Shown here: positions 45,214 to 54,805 of the stretch, piece by piece
Position numbering within the stretch: position 1 is the first letter of the stretch
Layout: the number at the start of each line of letters is the position of its first letter
Source of the DNA: Novacetimonas cocois
GTDB taxonomy: Bacteria; Pseudomonadota; Alphaproteobacteria; Acetobacterales; Acetobacteraceae
Assembly (NCBI RefSeq): GCF_003311635.1
Contig: NZ_QEXL01000001.1
Span: 174,900 to 238,899 of the forward strand
Length of the DNA stretch: 64,000 nucleotides
Direction of reading: 5' to 3'
Position numbers and translations under genes: made by a program
Notes under the pieces: model-generated
The model's input: only the letters and a program-made list of their open reading frames with translations
The model's database searches: none
Told to the model about the DNA's origin: nothing

Positions 45214-47157
45214 ATGACACAGCAGGCCGCGCGTCCCGTCGTCCTGCTGGTGGATGACGAACCCGAAATCCTTGTCGCCCTGACCGACCTGCTGGAGGAC
45301 GCCTTTACCGTCGTCTCCACGGTCTCCCCGGTGGAGGCGCTGGAGATACTGGCGCGGCGCAATGATGTCGATGTCATCGTGTCGGACCAGCGGATGCCGG
45401 AAATGGGCGGCGATGTCATGCTGGCCCGCGCCCGCGAAATCAGCGACGCGCAGGCGATCCTGCTGACAGGATATGCCGATATCGGGGCGGTGGCCGCCGC
45501 CCTGAACCAGGGGCGCATTTCGTTCTATTCCCACAAGCCGTGGGATCCCGATGCCCTGCGCGCGATGATCGTCCAGGCGGCGGACTATCACCGGCTGGAG
45601 CGTGAGCTGCGCACGGAACGCCAGCTGCTGCACGGGCTGCTCAACAACCTGCGCGCCGGGCTGGGGTTCAAGGATTCGCAGGGGCGCTTCGTGCGGATCA
45701 ACCGTCAGGCCGCCGATTTCTATGGCCGCGACATCGCCGACTGCCTTGGCCAGCGCGAGGAGGACCTGTGTGATCCGGTGCTGCTGCCCGCCCTGCGCAT
45801 GGCGGAGGAGCGCATGCGCGCCGAGGGGCGTGACGAGGCTGCGGTCGAGCTTCCGGCGCAGGTCGGGCGCAATCATGGCCGCTGGCGGGAGTTCACGCGC
45901 GTCGTGCTGGATGATTCCGACAGCAGCGATGTCTATTCCGTGGTCATCAACCGCGACATCACCCGCCAGCAGGAAATGGAAGGCCGCCTGCGTCAGGCGG
46001 AAAAGATGCAGGCCCTTGGCACCATGGCGGGGGGCATCGCCCATGACTTCAACAACCTCCTGACCGCGGTGCTGGGGTCGCTGGAACTGGCCCGTGAGAT
46101 GCTGCCGCCGGAGGAGGGCGCGGTGCTGCGCCTGCTTGACAATGCCACGGCGGCGGCGCGTCGCGGCGCATCGCTGACGCGGCGGCTGCTCAATTTCAGT
46201 CGCCCGCGTGACTTGAGTCTCGAGCCGATCGACGTGAACGCGCTGCTGCATGGCATGAAGGACCTGCTGGCCCAGACGGTGGTGTCGCGGCAGGACAAGG
46301 CGCTGGCGACGCCATGTTCCATCGTGGTCGATACGGCGGCATCAGACGGGATGCTGCCGCCGGTCTGCACCGATGCGGGGCAGCTGGAACTGGCGGTGCT
46401 CAACCTGTGCATCAACGCGGTGGATGCGATGCCCAACGGCGGCGTCATTCGCGTATCCTCCGCCCTCAAGCGCGTGCGCGAGGTGGTGGCGGGCACCAAT
46501 CTCGTGCCCGGAAGCTATGTCATGGTCTCGGTGCAGGATCAGGGTGTGGGCATGTCGGAGGAAACGCTGGCACGCGTGTTCGAGCCATTTTTCACCACCA
46601 AGGATGTCGGGCGCGGCACCGGCCTTGGCCTGTCGATGATCTATGGCTTTGTCCGCCATGTCGGGGGGGAGGTGCAGGTCCACAGCACGCCGGGCGAGGG
46701 GACGCGTGTCGATCTGTGCCTGCCGGTGCAGGACGGGACGGCGCGCGTCGAAACGACTGAGGAGCCGGGTGTTGCGACCATGCCCGACCGGCCCCTGCGC
46801 ATCATGGTGGTTGACGACGAACCGGGGGTCCGCGCGGTGACGGCGGGTTTCCTGCGCGCGCGCGGGCACGAGGTGCATGACTATCCCGGCGGCAGGGCTG
46901 CCGTCGCGGCGCTGGAGGCGGGGCTGGGACCGCTGGACCTTGTGATCATGGACGTGATGATGCCCGAAATGGGCGGGCAGGAAACGGCGCACAGGCTTCA
47001 GGCGATCCAGCCGGACCTCCGTGTGCTGTATCTTACGGGGTACGCCAACCTCGGCGCGCTGCCGAAAGGGGGCAATGTCATGCACAAGCCCTTTACGCGC
47101 GCGGGGCTGGCCGAACATATCGGACGGATCATGCGTGGCGGTGCCACCACCGCATAA
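45214..47157 (+). CDS. hybrid sensor histidine kinase, REC-PAS-HisKA-HATPase-REC
   Basis: The 647-residue soluble protein has an N-terminal receiver (about 8-122; [47 protein letters not shown]) and a PAS domain near 140-255 ([20 protein letters not shown]). HisKA carries H277 in [18 protein letters not shown] HATPase follows ([37 protein letters not shown]), and a C-terminal receiver lies near 528-645 ([27 protein letters not shown]). Its neighbours make it the likely terminal kinase of the chemosensory route, but no partner response regulator with an output domain is encoded here. hslV follows after 61 nt. Confidence 0.92.
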   Translation: MTQQAARPVVLLVDDEPEILVALTDLLEDAFTVVSTVSPVEALEILARRNDVDVIVSDQRMPEMGGDVMLARAREISDAQAILLTGYADIGAVAAALNQGRISFYSHKPWDPDALRAMIVQAADYHRLERELRTERQLLHGLLNNLRAGLGFKDSQGRFVRINRQAADFYGRDIADCLGQREEDLCDPVLLPALRMAEERMRAEGRDEAAVELPAQVGRNHGRWREFTRVVLDDSDSSDVYSVVINRDITRQQEMEGRLRQAEKMQALGTMAGGIAHDFNNLLTAVLGSLELAREMLPPEEGAVLRLLDNATAAARRGASLTRRLLNFSRPRDLSLEPIDVNALLHGMKDLLAQTVVSRQDKALATPCSIVVDTAASDGMLPPVCTDAGQLELAVLNLCINAVDAMPNGGVIRVSSALKRVREVVAGTNLVPGSYVMVSVQDQGVGMSEETLARVFEPFFTTKDVGRGTGLGLSMIYGFVRHVGGEVQVHSTPGEGTRVDLCLPVQDGTARVETTEEPGVATMPDRPLRIMVVDDEPGVRAVTAGFLRARGHEVHDYPGGRAAVAALEAGLGPLDLVIMDVMMPEMGGQETAHRLQAIQPDLRVLYLTGYANLGALPKGGNVMHKPFTRAGLAEHIGRIMRGGATTA

Positions 47158-47181
47158 GGAGGCACGGTCGCGCCAATGCCT

Positions 47182-47209
47182 CTTGTGCTATGGGGGAAAG
47201 CTCCTATTT
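47182..47209 (+). promoter_or_regulatory. sigma-32-like heat-shock promoter of hslVU
   Basis: CTTG at 47182-47185 and CCTATTT at 47203-47209 are 17 nt apart. This fits the alphaproteobacterial heat-shock promoter form CTTG-N17/18-CYTATnT. hslVU is a classic sigma-32 target. The expected transcript start (about 47215-47217) lies only a few bases before the hslV ATG at 47219, and no ribosome-binding site is visible, so the message may be nearly leaderless. Confidence 0.55.
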
Positions 47210-47218
47210 CTTCATGAT

Positions 47219-47812
47219 ATGCAAGATCATCATGTAAATCCCCACGATCCGATTGGCTGGCACGGCACAACCATCCTGTGCGTGCGGCGTGACAACCAGG
47301 TGGCGATGGCAGGCGACGGCCAGGTGACGCTGGGCGCGACCGTCATCAAGGGCAATGCGCGCAAGGTACGCCGCATCGGCCCGTCTGGCGACATCCTTGC
47401 CGGCTTTGCCGGGGCGACCGCCGATGCCTTCACGTTGCTCGAACGGTTGGAGGGCAAGCTGGAACGCTATCCCAACCAGCTGGAGCGCGCATGTGTCGAA
47501 CTGGCGAAAGACTGGCGCACCGACCGTTACCTGCGGCGGCTTGAGGCCATGATGGCCGTTGCCGACGCGCACCATTCCTATACCCTGACGGGCAATGGCG
47601 ACGTGCTGGAACCCGAAGACGGCATCATCGCCATCGGTTCGGGCGGGAATTACGCCCTGTCGGCCGCGCGCGCGCTGCTGGGGATCGAGGGGCTGGGCGC
47701 GCGGGAAATCGCGCAGCGTTCCATGAAGATCGCGGGCGATATCTGCGTCTATACGAATCATTCCGTCATTGTGGAAACGCTGGGCGGCGATACGGACAAG
47801 GTAGAGGCATGA
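47219..47812 (+). CDS. hslV: ATP-dependent protease subunit HslV
   Basis: HslV is the proteolytic dodecamer of the HslUV machine. The 197-residue product has a short propeptide that is cut between G16 and T17 ([20 protein letters not shown]), leaving the catalytic N-terminal threonine. Further motifs are [37 protein letters not shown], and [17 protein letters not shown] near the C-terminal half. Longer in-frame starts lie inside the upstream kinase gene and are not used. The stop overlaps the hslU start (ATGA). Confidence 0.97.
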   Translation: MQDHHVNPHDPIGWHGTTILCVRRDNQVAMAGDGQVTLGATVIKGNARKVRRIGPSGDILAGFAGATADAFTLLERLEGKLERYPNQLERACVELAKDWRTDRYLRRLEAMMAVADAHHSYTLTGNGDVLEPEDGIIAIGSGGNYALSAARALLGIEGLGAREIAQRSMKIAGDICVYTNHSVIVETLGGDTDKVEA

Positions 47813-49128
47813 TGGAAATCCCCAATCATTCCCCCCGGGAAATCGTCTCGGAACTCGATCGTTTCATCATCGGGCAGACGGATGCCAAGCGCGCGGTGGC
47901 CATCGCGCTGCGCAACCGCTGGCGTCGCGCGCAACTGCCCGAGGGCCTGCGTGAGGAGGTCGTGCCCAAGAACATCCTGATGATCGGTCCGACCGGCTGC
48001 GGCAAGACCGAAATCGCCCGTCGCCTGGCGCGTCTGGCGCAGGCGCCTTTCCTGAAGGTCGAGGCGACGAAGTTCACTGAGGTCGGCTATGTCGGGCGTG
48101 ATGTTGAAAGCATCGTGCGTGACCTTGTCGAGGTATCGATCAATATGCTGCGTGACCTGCGGCGCAAGGACGTGCAGGCCAAGGCCGAAATGGCGGCGGA
48201 AAACAGTCTGCTTGACGCGCTGGTGGGCGAGGGCGCTTCGGCCGATACCCGCAACAAGTTCCGCCGCATGCTGCGCAACGGGGAGCTTGAGGCCAAGGAG
48301 GTCGAGATTTCGGTGACCGAGGGACCGTCCCCGTCCGGTCAGGCGGACATGCCGAACATGACGCCGGGCACGGTCATCAACTTCTCCGACATGATGAAGG
48401 GCTTCATGAACCGCATGCCCCAGCGCCGTCGCATGACGGTGGCGGAGGCCCGCGCCGCCCTGACGCGCGAGGAAGCGGACAAGATGCTCGATACCGAGGC
48501 CCTGACGCATGAGGCGGTGGCCCATGCGCAGGATCATGGCATCGTCTTCCTTGATGAAATCGACAAGGTGTGCGCCCGCGCGGCCGAAGGCGGGACGCGC
48601 GGCGGCGATGTCTCGCGCGAGGGGGTGCAGCGCGACCTGCTGCCCCTGATCGAGGGGACGACGGTTTCGACCAAGTACGGTCCCGTGCGCACGGATCATA
48701 TCCTGTTCATTGCATCGGGCGCGTTCCACATCGCCAAGCCTTCGGACCTGTTGCCGGAGTTGCAGGGACGCCTGCCGATCCGCGTGGAGCTGTCGTCGCT
48801 GACGCGTCAGGACCTGCGCCGCATCCTGACGGAGCCGGAGCACTCCCTGCTGACGCAGTACACGGCCCTGCTGGGCACGGAAAAGGTGGATCTGCGCTTT
48901 ACCGACGACGCGGTGGAGGCGCTGGCCGAACTGGCCGCCGACATCAACGAACGGGTGGAGAATATCGGCGCGCGCAGGCTGGCGACCGTGATCGAACGCC
49001 TGCTGGAGGAGGTTTCCTTTACCGCGACCGACCGCAGCGGGCAGACGGTGGAGATTACGGCCGCCGATGTGCAGGAAAAAGTCGCACCACTGGCGCGCAA
49101 GGGTGATCTGAGCCGCTTTATCCTGTAA
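47809..49128 (+). CDS. hslU: ATP-dependent protease ATPase subunit HslU
   Basis: HslU is the AAA+ unfoldase that feeds substrates to HslV. The 439-residue protein has the family opening [20 protein letters not shown], Walker A GPTGCGKT at 60-67, pore loop GYVGRDVE, the intermediate (I) domain near 110-235, Walker [10 protein letters not shown] near 245 and sensor-2 [17 protein letters not shown]. The last residues DLSRFIL form the C-terminal tail that docks into HslV. It couples to hslV by an ATGA overlap. Confidence 0.98.
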   Translation: MMEIPNHSPREIVSELDRFIIGQTDAKRAVAIALRNRWRRAQLPEGLREEVVPKNILMIGPTGCGKTEIARRLARLAQAPFLKVEATKFTEVGYVGRDVESIVRDLVEVSINMLRDLRRKDVQAKAEMAAENSLLDALVGEGASADTRNKFRRMLRNGELEAKEVEISVTEGPSPSGQADMPNMTPGTVINFSDMMKGFMNRMPQRRRMTVAEARAALTREEADKMLDTEALTHEAVAHAQDHGIVFLDEIDKVCARAAEGGTRGGDVSREGVQRDLLPLIEGTTVSTKYGPVRTDHILFIASGAFHIAKPSDLLPELQGRLPIRVELSSLTRQDLRRILTEPEHSLLTQYTALLGTEKVDLRFTDDAVEALAELAADINERVENIGARRLATVIERLLEEVSFTATDRSGQTVEITAADVQEKVAPLARKGDLSRFIL

Positions 49129-49238
49129 TTTCATGCTAACCAGACCGGTGATCGTCCCCGCCCGTCGCGCGGGACGGGGGCGTGAAACCGGACGTGCAGG
49201 GACGGGGCGGCGATGGTGTTGCCCCCTTGGGAAAGAAG

Positions 49239-49685
49239 ATGACGGATCCATTCGTAAAGCCCGAAGACGATACAGCGGCGGACGCGATCGCGACGATTGC
49301 CGATGAACTCTCGCTGTTTGATGACTGGATGGACCGTTACCAGTACATCATCGAACTTGGCCGCAAGCTGCCGCCATTCCCCAAGGAATGGACCAACGAC
49401 GCCCATCGCGTTCCCGGCTGCCAGAGCCAGGTCTGGCTGGAGGCAAAGCAGGAGGGCGATGCCCTGTTTTTCGCCGGGGCGTCGGATGCCGCCATCGTCT
49501 CGGGGCTGGTGGCGTTGCTGCTGCGGGTCTATTCCGGGCGCAGCAGGGCGGAAATCCTTGGGACCGACCCGGCTTTCCTGCGTGAACTCGGGCTGGTGCA
49601 GGCGCTGTCCACCAACCGTGGCAACGGGGTGGAGGCCATGGCCCGCGCCATCCGCAAGGCGGCGTCCATGCAGGACGCCTGCTAA
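49239..49685 (+). CDS. sufE: cysteine desulfuration protein SufE
   Basis: SufE accepts sulphur from the SufS desulphurase for Fe-S cluster assembly. The 148-residue protein has the acceptor C61 in RVPGCQSQVW, plus FPKEWTNDAHRV and the helical SGLVALLLRVYSGRSRAEIL. The ATG at 49239 follows GGGAAAG; a longer frame from 49182 has no family sequence. The other suf genes are not in the window. A 9-bp inverted repeat follows the gene, between it and convergent copZ. Confidence 0.95.
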   Translation: MTDPFVKPEDDTAADAIATIADELSLFDDWMDRYQYIIELGRKLPPFPKEWTNDAHRVPGCQSQVWLEAKQEGDALFFAGASDAAIVSGLVALLLRVYSGRSRAEILGTDPAFLRELGLVQALSTNRGNGVEAMARAIRKAASMQDAC

Positions 49686-49712
49686 TCACATGAACGCGTG
49701 ATCGCGATGAAT

Positions 49713-49746
49713 GTCTGAAGAAGGCTGTTGCGATCCGTCTTCAGAC
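49713..49746. terminator. inverted repeat between convergent sufE and copZ
   Basis: GTCTGAAGA (49713-49721) and TCTTCAGAC (49738-49746) are exact complements with a 16-nt loop. Position between two convergent genes suggests a bidirectional terminator, although no long T-run follows. Confidence 0.55.
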
Positions 49747-49768
49747 CATCGGTGGCCGGGGGCGGCCT

Positions 49769-49984
49769 TCAGTATTCCTGAACGACGTCAAATCCCGCCG
49801 CGTCCACGGCGCTGGCCAGCGCGTCGGGATTTGCGAACGTGTCGTCGCACGTGACATAGGCCTCTCCCTTGTCGAGGGAGACATCAACGTCGCAGACGCC
49901 TTCCACGCTTTCCAGCGAACGACGGACCTTGGCCGCGCACCCGTCACAGGTCATGTCCGCTATCTTGAGTGTGAATTTTTCCAT
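49769..49984 (-). CDS. copZ: copper chaperone CopZ-like heavy-metal-associated protein
   Basis: The 71-residue protein is a single HMA domain with the metal site M-T-C13-D-G-C16 in KIADMTCDGCAAKVRRSL. It should bind Cu(I) in the cytoplasm and hand it to the ATPase encoded just upstream. The ATG at 49984 follows GGAAAG directly after the copA stop, 14 nt away; an in-frame ATG at 50032 would lie inside copA. Acidic residues are unusually many (DDTF, DVVQEY at the end). Another HMA substrate such as zinc cannot be excluded. Confidence 0.9.
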   Translation of the reverse strand: MEKFTLKIADMTCDGCAAKVRRSLESVEGVCDVDVSLDKGEAYVTCDDTFANPDALASAVDAAGFDVVQEY

Positions 49985-49998
49985 CTGGAATTCTTTCC

Positions 49999-52413
49999 TT
50001 ACGTCCTCGTGGGCGATGTCGTGGTGTGCCATCGGTTCAGAAGCAGCGAACTGGTGACCACCGATACGGAACTCATGGCCATGGCAGCCCCGGCGATGGC
50101 CGGGTCCAGCATGCCGAAAGCCGCAAGCGGGATGCCTATTATATTATAGATGAAGGCGAAGAACAGGTTCTGCCTGACCTTGCGCAACGTCGCGCGTGAA
50201 AGGGAAATCGCATCGAGAATCCCGCTGAGGCTGTCGCGCATCAGGATGACGCCGGCGGACTGGACCGCGATATCCGAACCATGACCCATGGCGAATCCGA
50301 TATCCGCCATCGCCAAGGCCGGGGCATCGTTGATCCCGTCGCCCACCATTCCCACGACATGGCCCTGTGCCCGCAGCTTTTCAATCTCCGCCGCCTTGTC
50401 CTGCGGCAGGACGCCCGCGATGAAGCGGTCCATGTCCAGCTCGCGGGCGATTTCCGCCGCCGCCTGTGGGTTGTCGCCCGTCAGCATCAGGGTCGCGATG
50501 CCGTCCTGACGCAGGGCACGGACGCATGCGGCGGCCTCCGGCCTGAGACTGTCGCTCAGGGCGATATAGCCGATGACGCCGTGTTCGTCGGCCACGCCGA
50601 TGACGGTCCTGCCCTGCTGCTCCAGCCTGGTGACGGTATCGGGCTGTCCCGCATATCCGCTTTCGCTCAGGAAATGCGGCGCACCCAGCATAAGGCGCGT
50701 TCCCTGTGGGGTCATGCCCCTGACCCCGCGACCCGGCAGGGCGGTCACGTCCCGCACCGCGACGGGCGCGATATTCATCTGCCGGGCGCGCGAGACGATG
50801 GCACGCGCCAGCGGGTGACCCGAATCCTGCTCCAGCGCATAAGCCGTGGCCAGCAGGCTTTCCCTGTCATGCCCCGGCAACGGCACAATTTCGCAGACTT
50901 CCGGTTTTCCCTGCGTCAGGGTGCCTGTCTTGTCCATGACCAGCAGGTTGATGGTATGGGCGTGTTCCAGCGTGTCCGCATCGCGAAACAGCAGTCCCGC
51001 GTGGGCGCCGCGCCCCGTCGCCACCATGATGGCCGTTGGCACCGCCAGCCCCAGCGAGCAGGGACAGGCCACCACCAGAACGGCAATCGTGCCCGTCAGC
51101 GCCGTGCCGGCATGGCCGTATGCCATCCATCCGACAAGGAATGTCAGCAACGCGATCGCCAGCACGCCCGGTACGAAAACGGCGGAAATCCTGTCCACCA
51201 GCTGCTGCACCGGATCATGCGATCCCTGCGCGCGCTGGACCATGCGCACGATCTGCGACAGGGTGCTGTTGGCGCCGACCTGTTCGGCCCGGACGCGCAG
51301 GACGCCGTTCTGGTTGATCGTCGCGCCAATGACCCTGTCATTGACCGTGCGTGCGACGGGGACGCTTTCGCCTGTCATGGCGGACTGGTCCACATCGGAC
51401 TGTCCCGCGATGACGACGCCGTCGACGGGTATGCTTTCACCCGGCCGGACGCTGACGATGTCGCCCACCCGCAGGGAGGCCACCGGCATGTCGATGGTCT
51501 GTCCATCACGTTCGACATGCGCGATGCGCGGCTGCAGGCGCAGCAGGCCCGCGATGCCCGCGCGCGTACGGTCGCGCGCCCGCGCTTCGAGCAGGCGTCC
51601 CAGAAGCACCAGCGTAATGACGACCGCGCCGGATTCGAAATAGACATGCCCGCGAAGCGAGAACAGCCAGACGACCGTGCTCGACAGCCATGCCACCGTG
51701 GTGCCCAGTACGACCAGAACGTCCATGTTGGCCCCGCCACCGCGCAGGGCTTTCCACGCCTGCCGATAGAACGGCCATCCGCACCCGAACTGCACCAGCG
51801 TTGCCAGCAGGCATTGCACAGGCAGCGGCAGCATGAAATCCATCCTGCCGGACACCATGTCGATCATGCCCAGCAGCAGGGGAAGGGTCAGCACGGCGGA
51901 AAGGGCGAACCGCCATTTCTGCTGGCGCAGCGCCGCGGCATGGGCCCTGTCCTGCGCATCGGCACCGTCGGCCGCCGTGGCGGGATCCTCCAGCGGGGCG
52001 GCATCGAACCCACCCTTGCGCACCTGCGCGATCATGGCGGGCAGATCCGTAAGGCCGGGGACATAGGCGACGTCCGCCTGTTCGGTCGCGAAATTGACGC
52101 GCGCGGTGACGCCGGGCAACCGGTTGAGAAGCTTTTCGATACGGCTGGCGCACGCGGCGCAGCTCATGCCTGTCAGCCGCAGGGAAAGGGTGCGGGTCGG
52201 GACATCGAATCCCGCCTTGCGCACCGCCTCGAACACCGGCGCAAGCGCGGGCGGCGTCTGTGCAAAGCTGACAGTGGCCTGTGATGTGGCGAAATTGACG
52301 CTGGGCGTAGCACCGGGCACGCGCCGGATGACTTTTTCAAGCCGGCTGGCGCATGCGGCGCAGCTCATGCCCTCTATCGGGAAAGTAACGGCCGTTTCCG
52401 GTGCCGTGGCCAT
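49999..52413 (-). CDS. copA: copper-translocating P-type ATPase CopA
   Basis: It exports Cu(I) from the cytoplasm. The 804-residue protein has two N-terminal HMA domains, both with [10 protein letters not shown]-type sites (C18/C21 and a second pair near 84-87), eight membrane helices and the transmembrane CPC motif near residue 449 ([15 protein letters not shown]). It also has the phosphorylation site [13 protein letters not shown] near 491, [10 protein letters not shown] in the nucleotide domain, and [16 protein letters not shown]. Length and CPC with two HMA domains fit CopA1-type exporters. A copper-responsive regulator such as CueR is not adjacent. Confidence 0.96.
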   Translation of the reverse strand: MATAPETAVTFPIEGMSCAACASRLEKVIRRVPGATPSVNFATSQATVSFAQTPPALAPVFEAVRKAGFDVPTRTLSLRLTGMSCAACASRIEKLLNRLPGVTARVNFATEQADVAYVPGLTDLPAMIAQVRKGGFDAAPLEDPATAADGADAQDRAHAAALRQQKWRFALSAVLTLPLLLGMIDMVSGRMDFMLPLPVQCLLATLVQFGCGWPFYRQAWKALRGGGANMDVLVVLGTTVAWLSSTVVWLFSLRGHVYFESGAVVITLVLLGRLLEARARDRTRAGIAGLLRLQPRIAHVERDGQTIDMPVASLRVGDIVSVRPGESIPVDGVVIAGQSDVDQSAMTGESVPVARTVNDRVIGATINQNGVLRVRAEQVGANSTLSQIVRMVQRAQGSHDPVQQLVDRISAVFVPGVLAIALLTFLVGWMAYGHAGTALTGTIAVLVVACPCSLGLAVPTAIMVATGRGAHAGLLFRDADTLEHAHTINLLVMDKTGTLTQGKPEVCEIVPLPGHDRESLLATAYALEQDSGHPLARAIVSRARQMNIAPVAVRDVTALPGRGVRGMTPQGTRLMLGAPHFLSESGYAGQPDTVTRLEQQGRTVIGVADEHGVIGYIALSDSLRPEAAACVRALRQDGIATLMLTGDNPQAAAEIARELDMDRFIAGVLPQDKAAEIEKLRAQGHVVGMVGDGINDAPALAMADIGFAMGHGSDIAVQSAGVILMRDSLSGILDAISLSRATLRKVRQNLFFAFIYNIIGIPLAAFGMLDPAIAGAAMAMSSVSVVTSSLLLNRWHTTTSPTRT

Positions 52414-52548
52414 GGCTTTGTTCCTGCACTGTCACGCCCAGCGGAAACTGGCTGTTGACCGGCGCGTGACACAGATGTTGGAACGGGCGCGATCCGATGC
52501 AACCCGTCCGCCTTTCCTGTCACGCCGCCGTCATGGCCCGTCGTGGCG

Positions 52549-54093
52549 TCAGTCCACAGTGCTCATGCGGGTTTCGTCAACGAACTTTTCCGTGGCGTCA
52601 TCCAGCTTGCGCGACTTGCGTCCGGCCGGGCCATGGACATACAGCGTCTTGCGGTCGATCTTCTGGTCGGTGCCTTCGGGCTTCAGCGGCATTTCATAAA
52701 CCGGCTTGCGCGCATGGTCGGCCATCTGGAGGTCGGGATTGAAGACCGAATTGAACTTCCAGATCATGGTCAGGAAGTTGGTCTGTCCCCGCAGCGCAAG
52801 GCGCAGCGCGATGCCCAGCGTATCCTTGATCGCGGCCCAGCCCAGATGCTTGTTGTTCAGCACCTGCTGCGTCTTCACCAGTTCTTCATAGAACTCGCGC
52901 AGGGGGAGGGTGGTCGGCATGACCGCGTGCTGGATGTCGAACAGGCGGTAGTCGCGGGTCGTCAGCTTGCGCGACTCGCTTTCCCAGATTTCGGTGCCCG
53001 GATACGGCGTGGTGACCGACAGGTTGACGATGTCCGGGATTTCCAGGCACCACTGGCGGATGACCTCGAAACGTTCGCGATCCCATGACGGATCGGCGAT
53101 CAGGTTGATCGCGACGATCAGGTCGAGCGAACGGGCATAGTCCAGCGCCTCGAAATTGCGGTCCATCGACACGCGCTTGCGGAAGCGCTTCAGCCCTTCG
53201 GCATCCACGGCCTCAAGCCCGATGAAGATGTAGCTGAGGCCGATTTCCTTCCATTCGCGAAAGACGTCCTTGTTGCGCAGCAGCACGTCGGCGCGCGTTT
53301 CAAGGTAATATTCCTTCTTAATGCCACGGCGGCGGACTTCGGCCGCGATGGCCATGCCGTGTTCGGCATGGACGAAGGCCACGTCATCGACGATGAAGAT
53401 GCCCGGTTCCTTGATTTCCTGCAGTTCCTGGCCGATCACCTCCGGGCTGGCGGTGCGGTAGGAGCGGCCATAGAACGTCCATGCGCTGCAGAACGTGCAG
53501 TCCCACGGGCAGCCACGCGCGAATTCGATGGAGGCCGCGGGGTCAAGGGTTCCGATGAAATACTTGCGGCGATGGTGCAGAAGGTCGCGCGCGGGGCGGA
53601 CGCCATCCAGGTTTTCGACGAAGATGGGGGGCGGCCCGTCGCCTTCCATCGTCACGACGCCCGGCACGCCCAGCAGGTCCTCGCCCTTTTCCCATGCATC
53701 CAGCAGAAGGCCCACGGTGGCGTCGCCTTCGCCCTTCAGCACGCAGTTGATCGCCCCGTCCGACAGCGCGAGCACGTCGCGGGCGATGAACGAGATCGAA
53801 TGCCCGCCGATGAACAGGAAAACATTGGGCAGGCGCTTGCGCGTTTCCTTGCACAGGTCAATGATTTCCGGAACGTTCGCCAGATAGTTGCCGGAGAAGC
53901 AGATGGCGTGGGGACGGAAGCGGTCGATGCGTTCCCAGTAATCCGCGTGCTTTTCCACCTGCAGGTCAATGAGTTCGACCTCGTGCCCCTTGTCGCGGGC
54001 CGCGCCTGCGACAAGTTCCAGGCCCAGAGGTTCCAGTCGCAAAAACACCTTGGTGTACATCAGCGAACTTGGATGAACGGCCAGTAATCTCAT
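52549..54093 (-). CDS. hpnR: hopanoid C-3 methylase HpnR (B12-binding radical SAM)
   Basis: HpnR adds a methyl group at C-3 of the hopanoid A ring, a trait of acetic acid bacteria and methanotrophs. The 514-residue protein has the family opening LLAVHPSSLMYTKVFLRLEP and a cobalamin-binding-type N-terminal domain to about 130. The radical-SAM CxxxCxxC is C195, C199 and C202 (ARGCPWDCTFCSAW), with the barrel segments FIVDDVAFVHAEHGMAI and YIFIGLEAVDAEGLKRF. The C-terminal 90 residues are basic and family-specific. SD GAGGTG precedes the ATG. Other hopanoid genes are not in the window. Assignment is from remembered family sequence; another B12 radical SAM is the alternative. Confidence 0.85.
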   Translation of the reverse strand: MRLLAVHPSSLMYTKVFLRLEPLGLELVAGAARDKGHEVELIDLQVEKHADYWERIDRFRPHAICFSGNYLANVPEIIDLCKETRKRLPNVFLFIGGHSISFIARDVLALSDGAINCVLKGEGDATVGLLLDAWEKGEDLLGVPGVVTMEGDGPPPIFVENLDGVRPARDLLHHRRKYFIGTLDPAASIEFARGCPWDCTFCSAWTFYGRSYRTASPEVIGQELQEIKEPGIFIVDDVAFVHAEHGMAIAAEVRRRGIKKEYYLETRADVLLRNKDVFREWKEIGLSYIFIGLEAVDAEGLKRFRKRVSMDRNFEALDYARSLDLIVAINLIADPSWDRERFEVIRQWCLEIPDIVNLSVTTPYPGTEIWESESRKLTTRDYRLFDIQHAVMPTTLPLREFYEELVKTQQVLNNKHLGWAAIKDTLGIALRLALRGQTNFLTMIWKFNSVFNPDLQMADHARKPVYEMPLKPEGTDQKIDRKTLYVHGPAGRKSRKLDDATEKFVDETRMSTVD

Positions 54094-54457
54094 TATTTCA
54101 CCTCGGGCATGGGTGGGGGCAGGGCATGTGCGGACGTCGACATACGCAATATGGGGAAGAATTTATAGACTTCCCTCGTTGATATTTGACGCTTTTATAA
54201 ATCGCACCCAATTATGAAAGAAACCGGATAAGAACACGCAGGGTGACAATATACGTTCATAATGTCACCCGGTTCACGGTTATATCACCTATGCGCTCAG
54301 GCGATACCGCAGCCACTCCGGTCCGGAATGCGGCCTGCGCGGGGTTTATGGTCCAACCCATGCGAAAAACGAAGGGCTGGGCTGGGTCTGGCTGGGGCCG
54401 GCCCTATCGCCGGATGCGCTTTCATGCCACACTTTGGCGTTAACCTCCGGGGGCGAG
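54094..54457. other. divergent intergenic region between hpnR and a lipoprotein gene
   Basis: The half next to hpnR (about 54150-54300) is A/T-rich and contains two TATAAA sequences on the minus strand suited to hpnR -10 boxes (near 54161-54166 and 54195-54200). Clear -35 partners are missing. An inverted repeat lies at 54241-54270. The half next to the lipoprotein gene is G/C-rich and I see no gene in it. Confidence 0.45.
54241..54270. repeat. inverted repeat, possible operator
   Basis: GGGTGACA (54241-54248) and TGTCACCC (54263-54270) are exact complements separated by 14 A/T-rich bases. A third, imperfect half (TATCACC) follows near 54282-54288. Symmetry and place upstream of hpnR fit a binding site for a dimeric regulator. 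Confidence 0.4.
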
Positions 54458-54766
54458 ATGAAGCGCAAGACACTGCGAAAAGTGACGGGTCCACTGATGC
54501 TGCTGACGTGCGGCGTGATGACGCTGGGTGGATGTTCCGCCGAAATCGGGCGCATGCCGTATGAAAGCGATGTCCGCTGCCTGCGCAAGGAACTCGGCAC
54601 GCAGATGCACCTCAGCTTTCCACTTGCGGCGAATACTTGCCAGCGCATGACCGATCATAACTTTGCGATCGGGTCAAAGAACCCCCAGCCCATCCCGCTC
54701 AACCTGCACAACGCGCCGGATCTGCAAAAGATGGCGGACGAATACGGATATAGTTACACCCGCTGA
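54458..54766 (+). CDS. small putative lipoprotein
   Basis: The 102-residue protein begins MKRKTLRKVTGPLMLLTCG and has a lipobox VMTLGGC with the cysteine at residue 26. It should be exported and anchored in a membrane by lipid. The mature part contains two further cysteines (VRCLRKELG and NTCQRMTDH), perhaps a disulphide, and no domain I recognise. The ATG at 54458 follows GGGGGCGAG; an upstream ATG at 54434 would spoil the signal. A bidirectional terminator follows. Confidence 0.75.
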   Translation: MKRKTLRKVTGPLMLLTCGVMTLGGCSAEIGRMPYESDVRCLRKELGTQMHLSFPLAANTCQRMTDHNFAIGSKNPQPIPLNLHNAPDLQKMADEYGYSYTR

Positions 54767-54805
54767 TCCCCGACCACCCCGACGGGGCATGTGCCGGGGG
54801 ATCAG
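54763..54805. terminator. bidirectional terminator between lipoprotein and HNH genes
   Basis: CTGATCCCC (54763-54771) and GGGGATCAG (54797-54805) pair exactly, with an inner CCCCGACGGGG stem in the loop. On the plus strand TTTT follows directly. The outer arms include the stop codons of both convergent genes. Confidence 0.75.

Noticed and set aside
52549-54093. Radical SAM gene as HpnJ or a generic B12 radical SAM enzyme
   Set aside because: The opening LLAVHPSSLMYTKVFLRLEP and the length fit HpnR better from memory; HpnJ opens differently.
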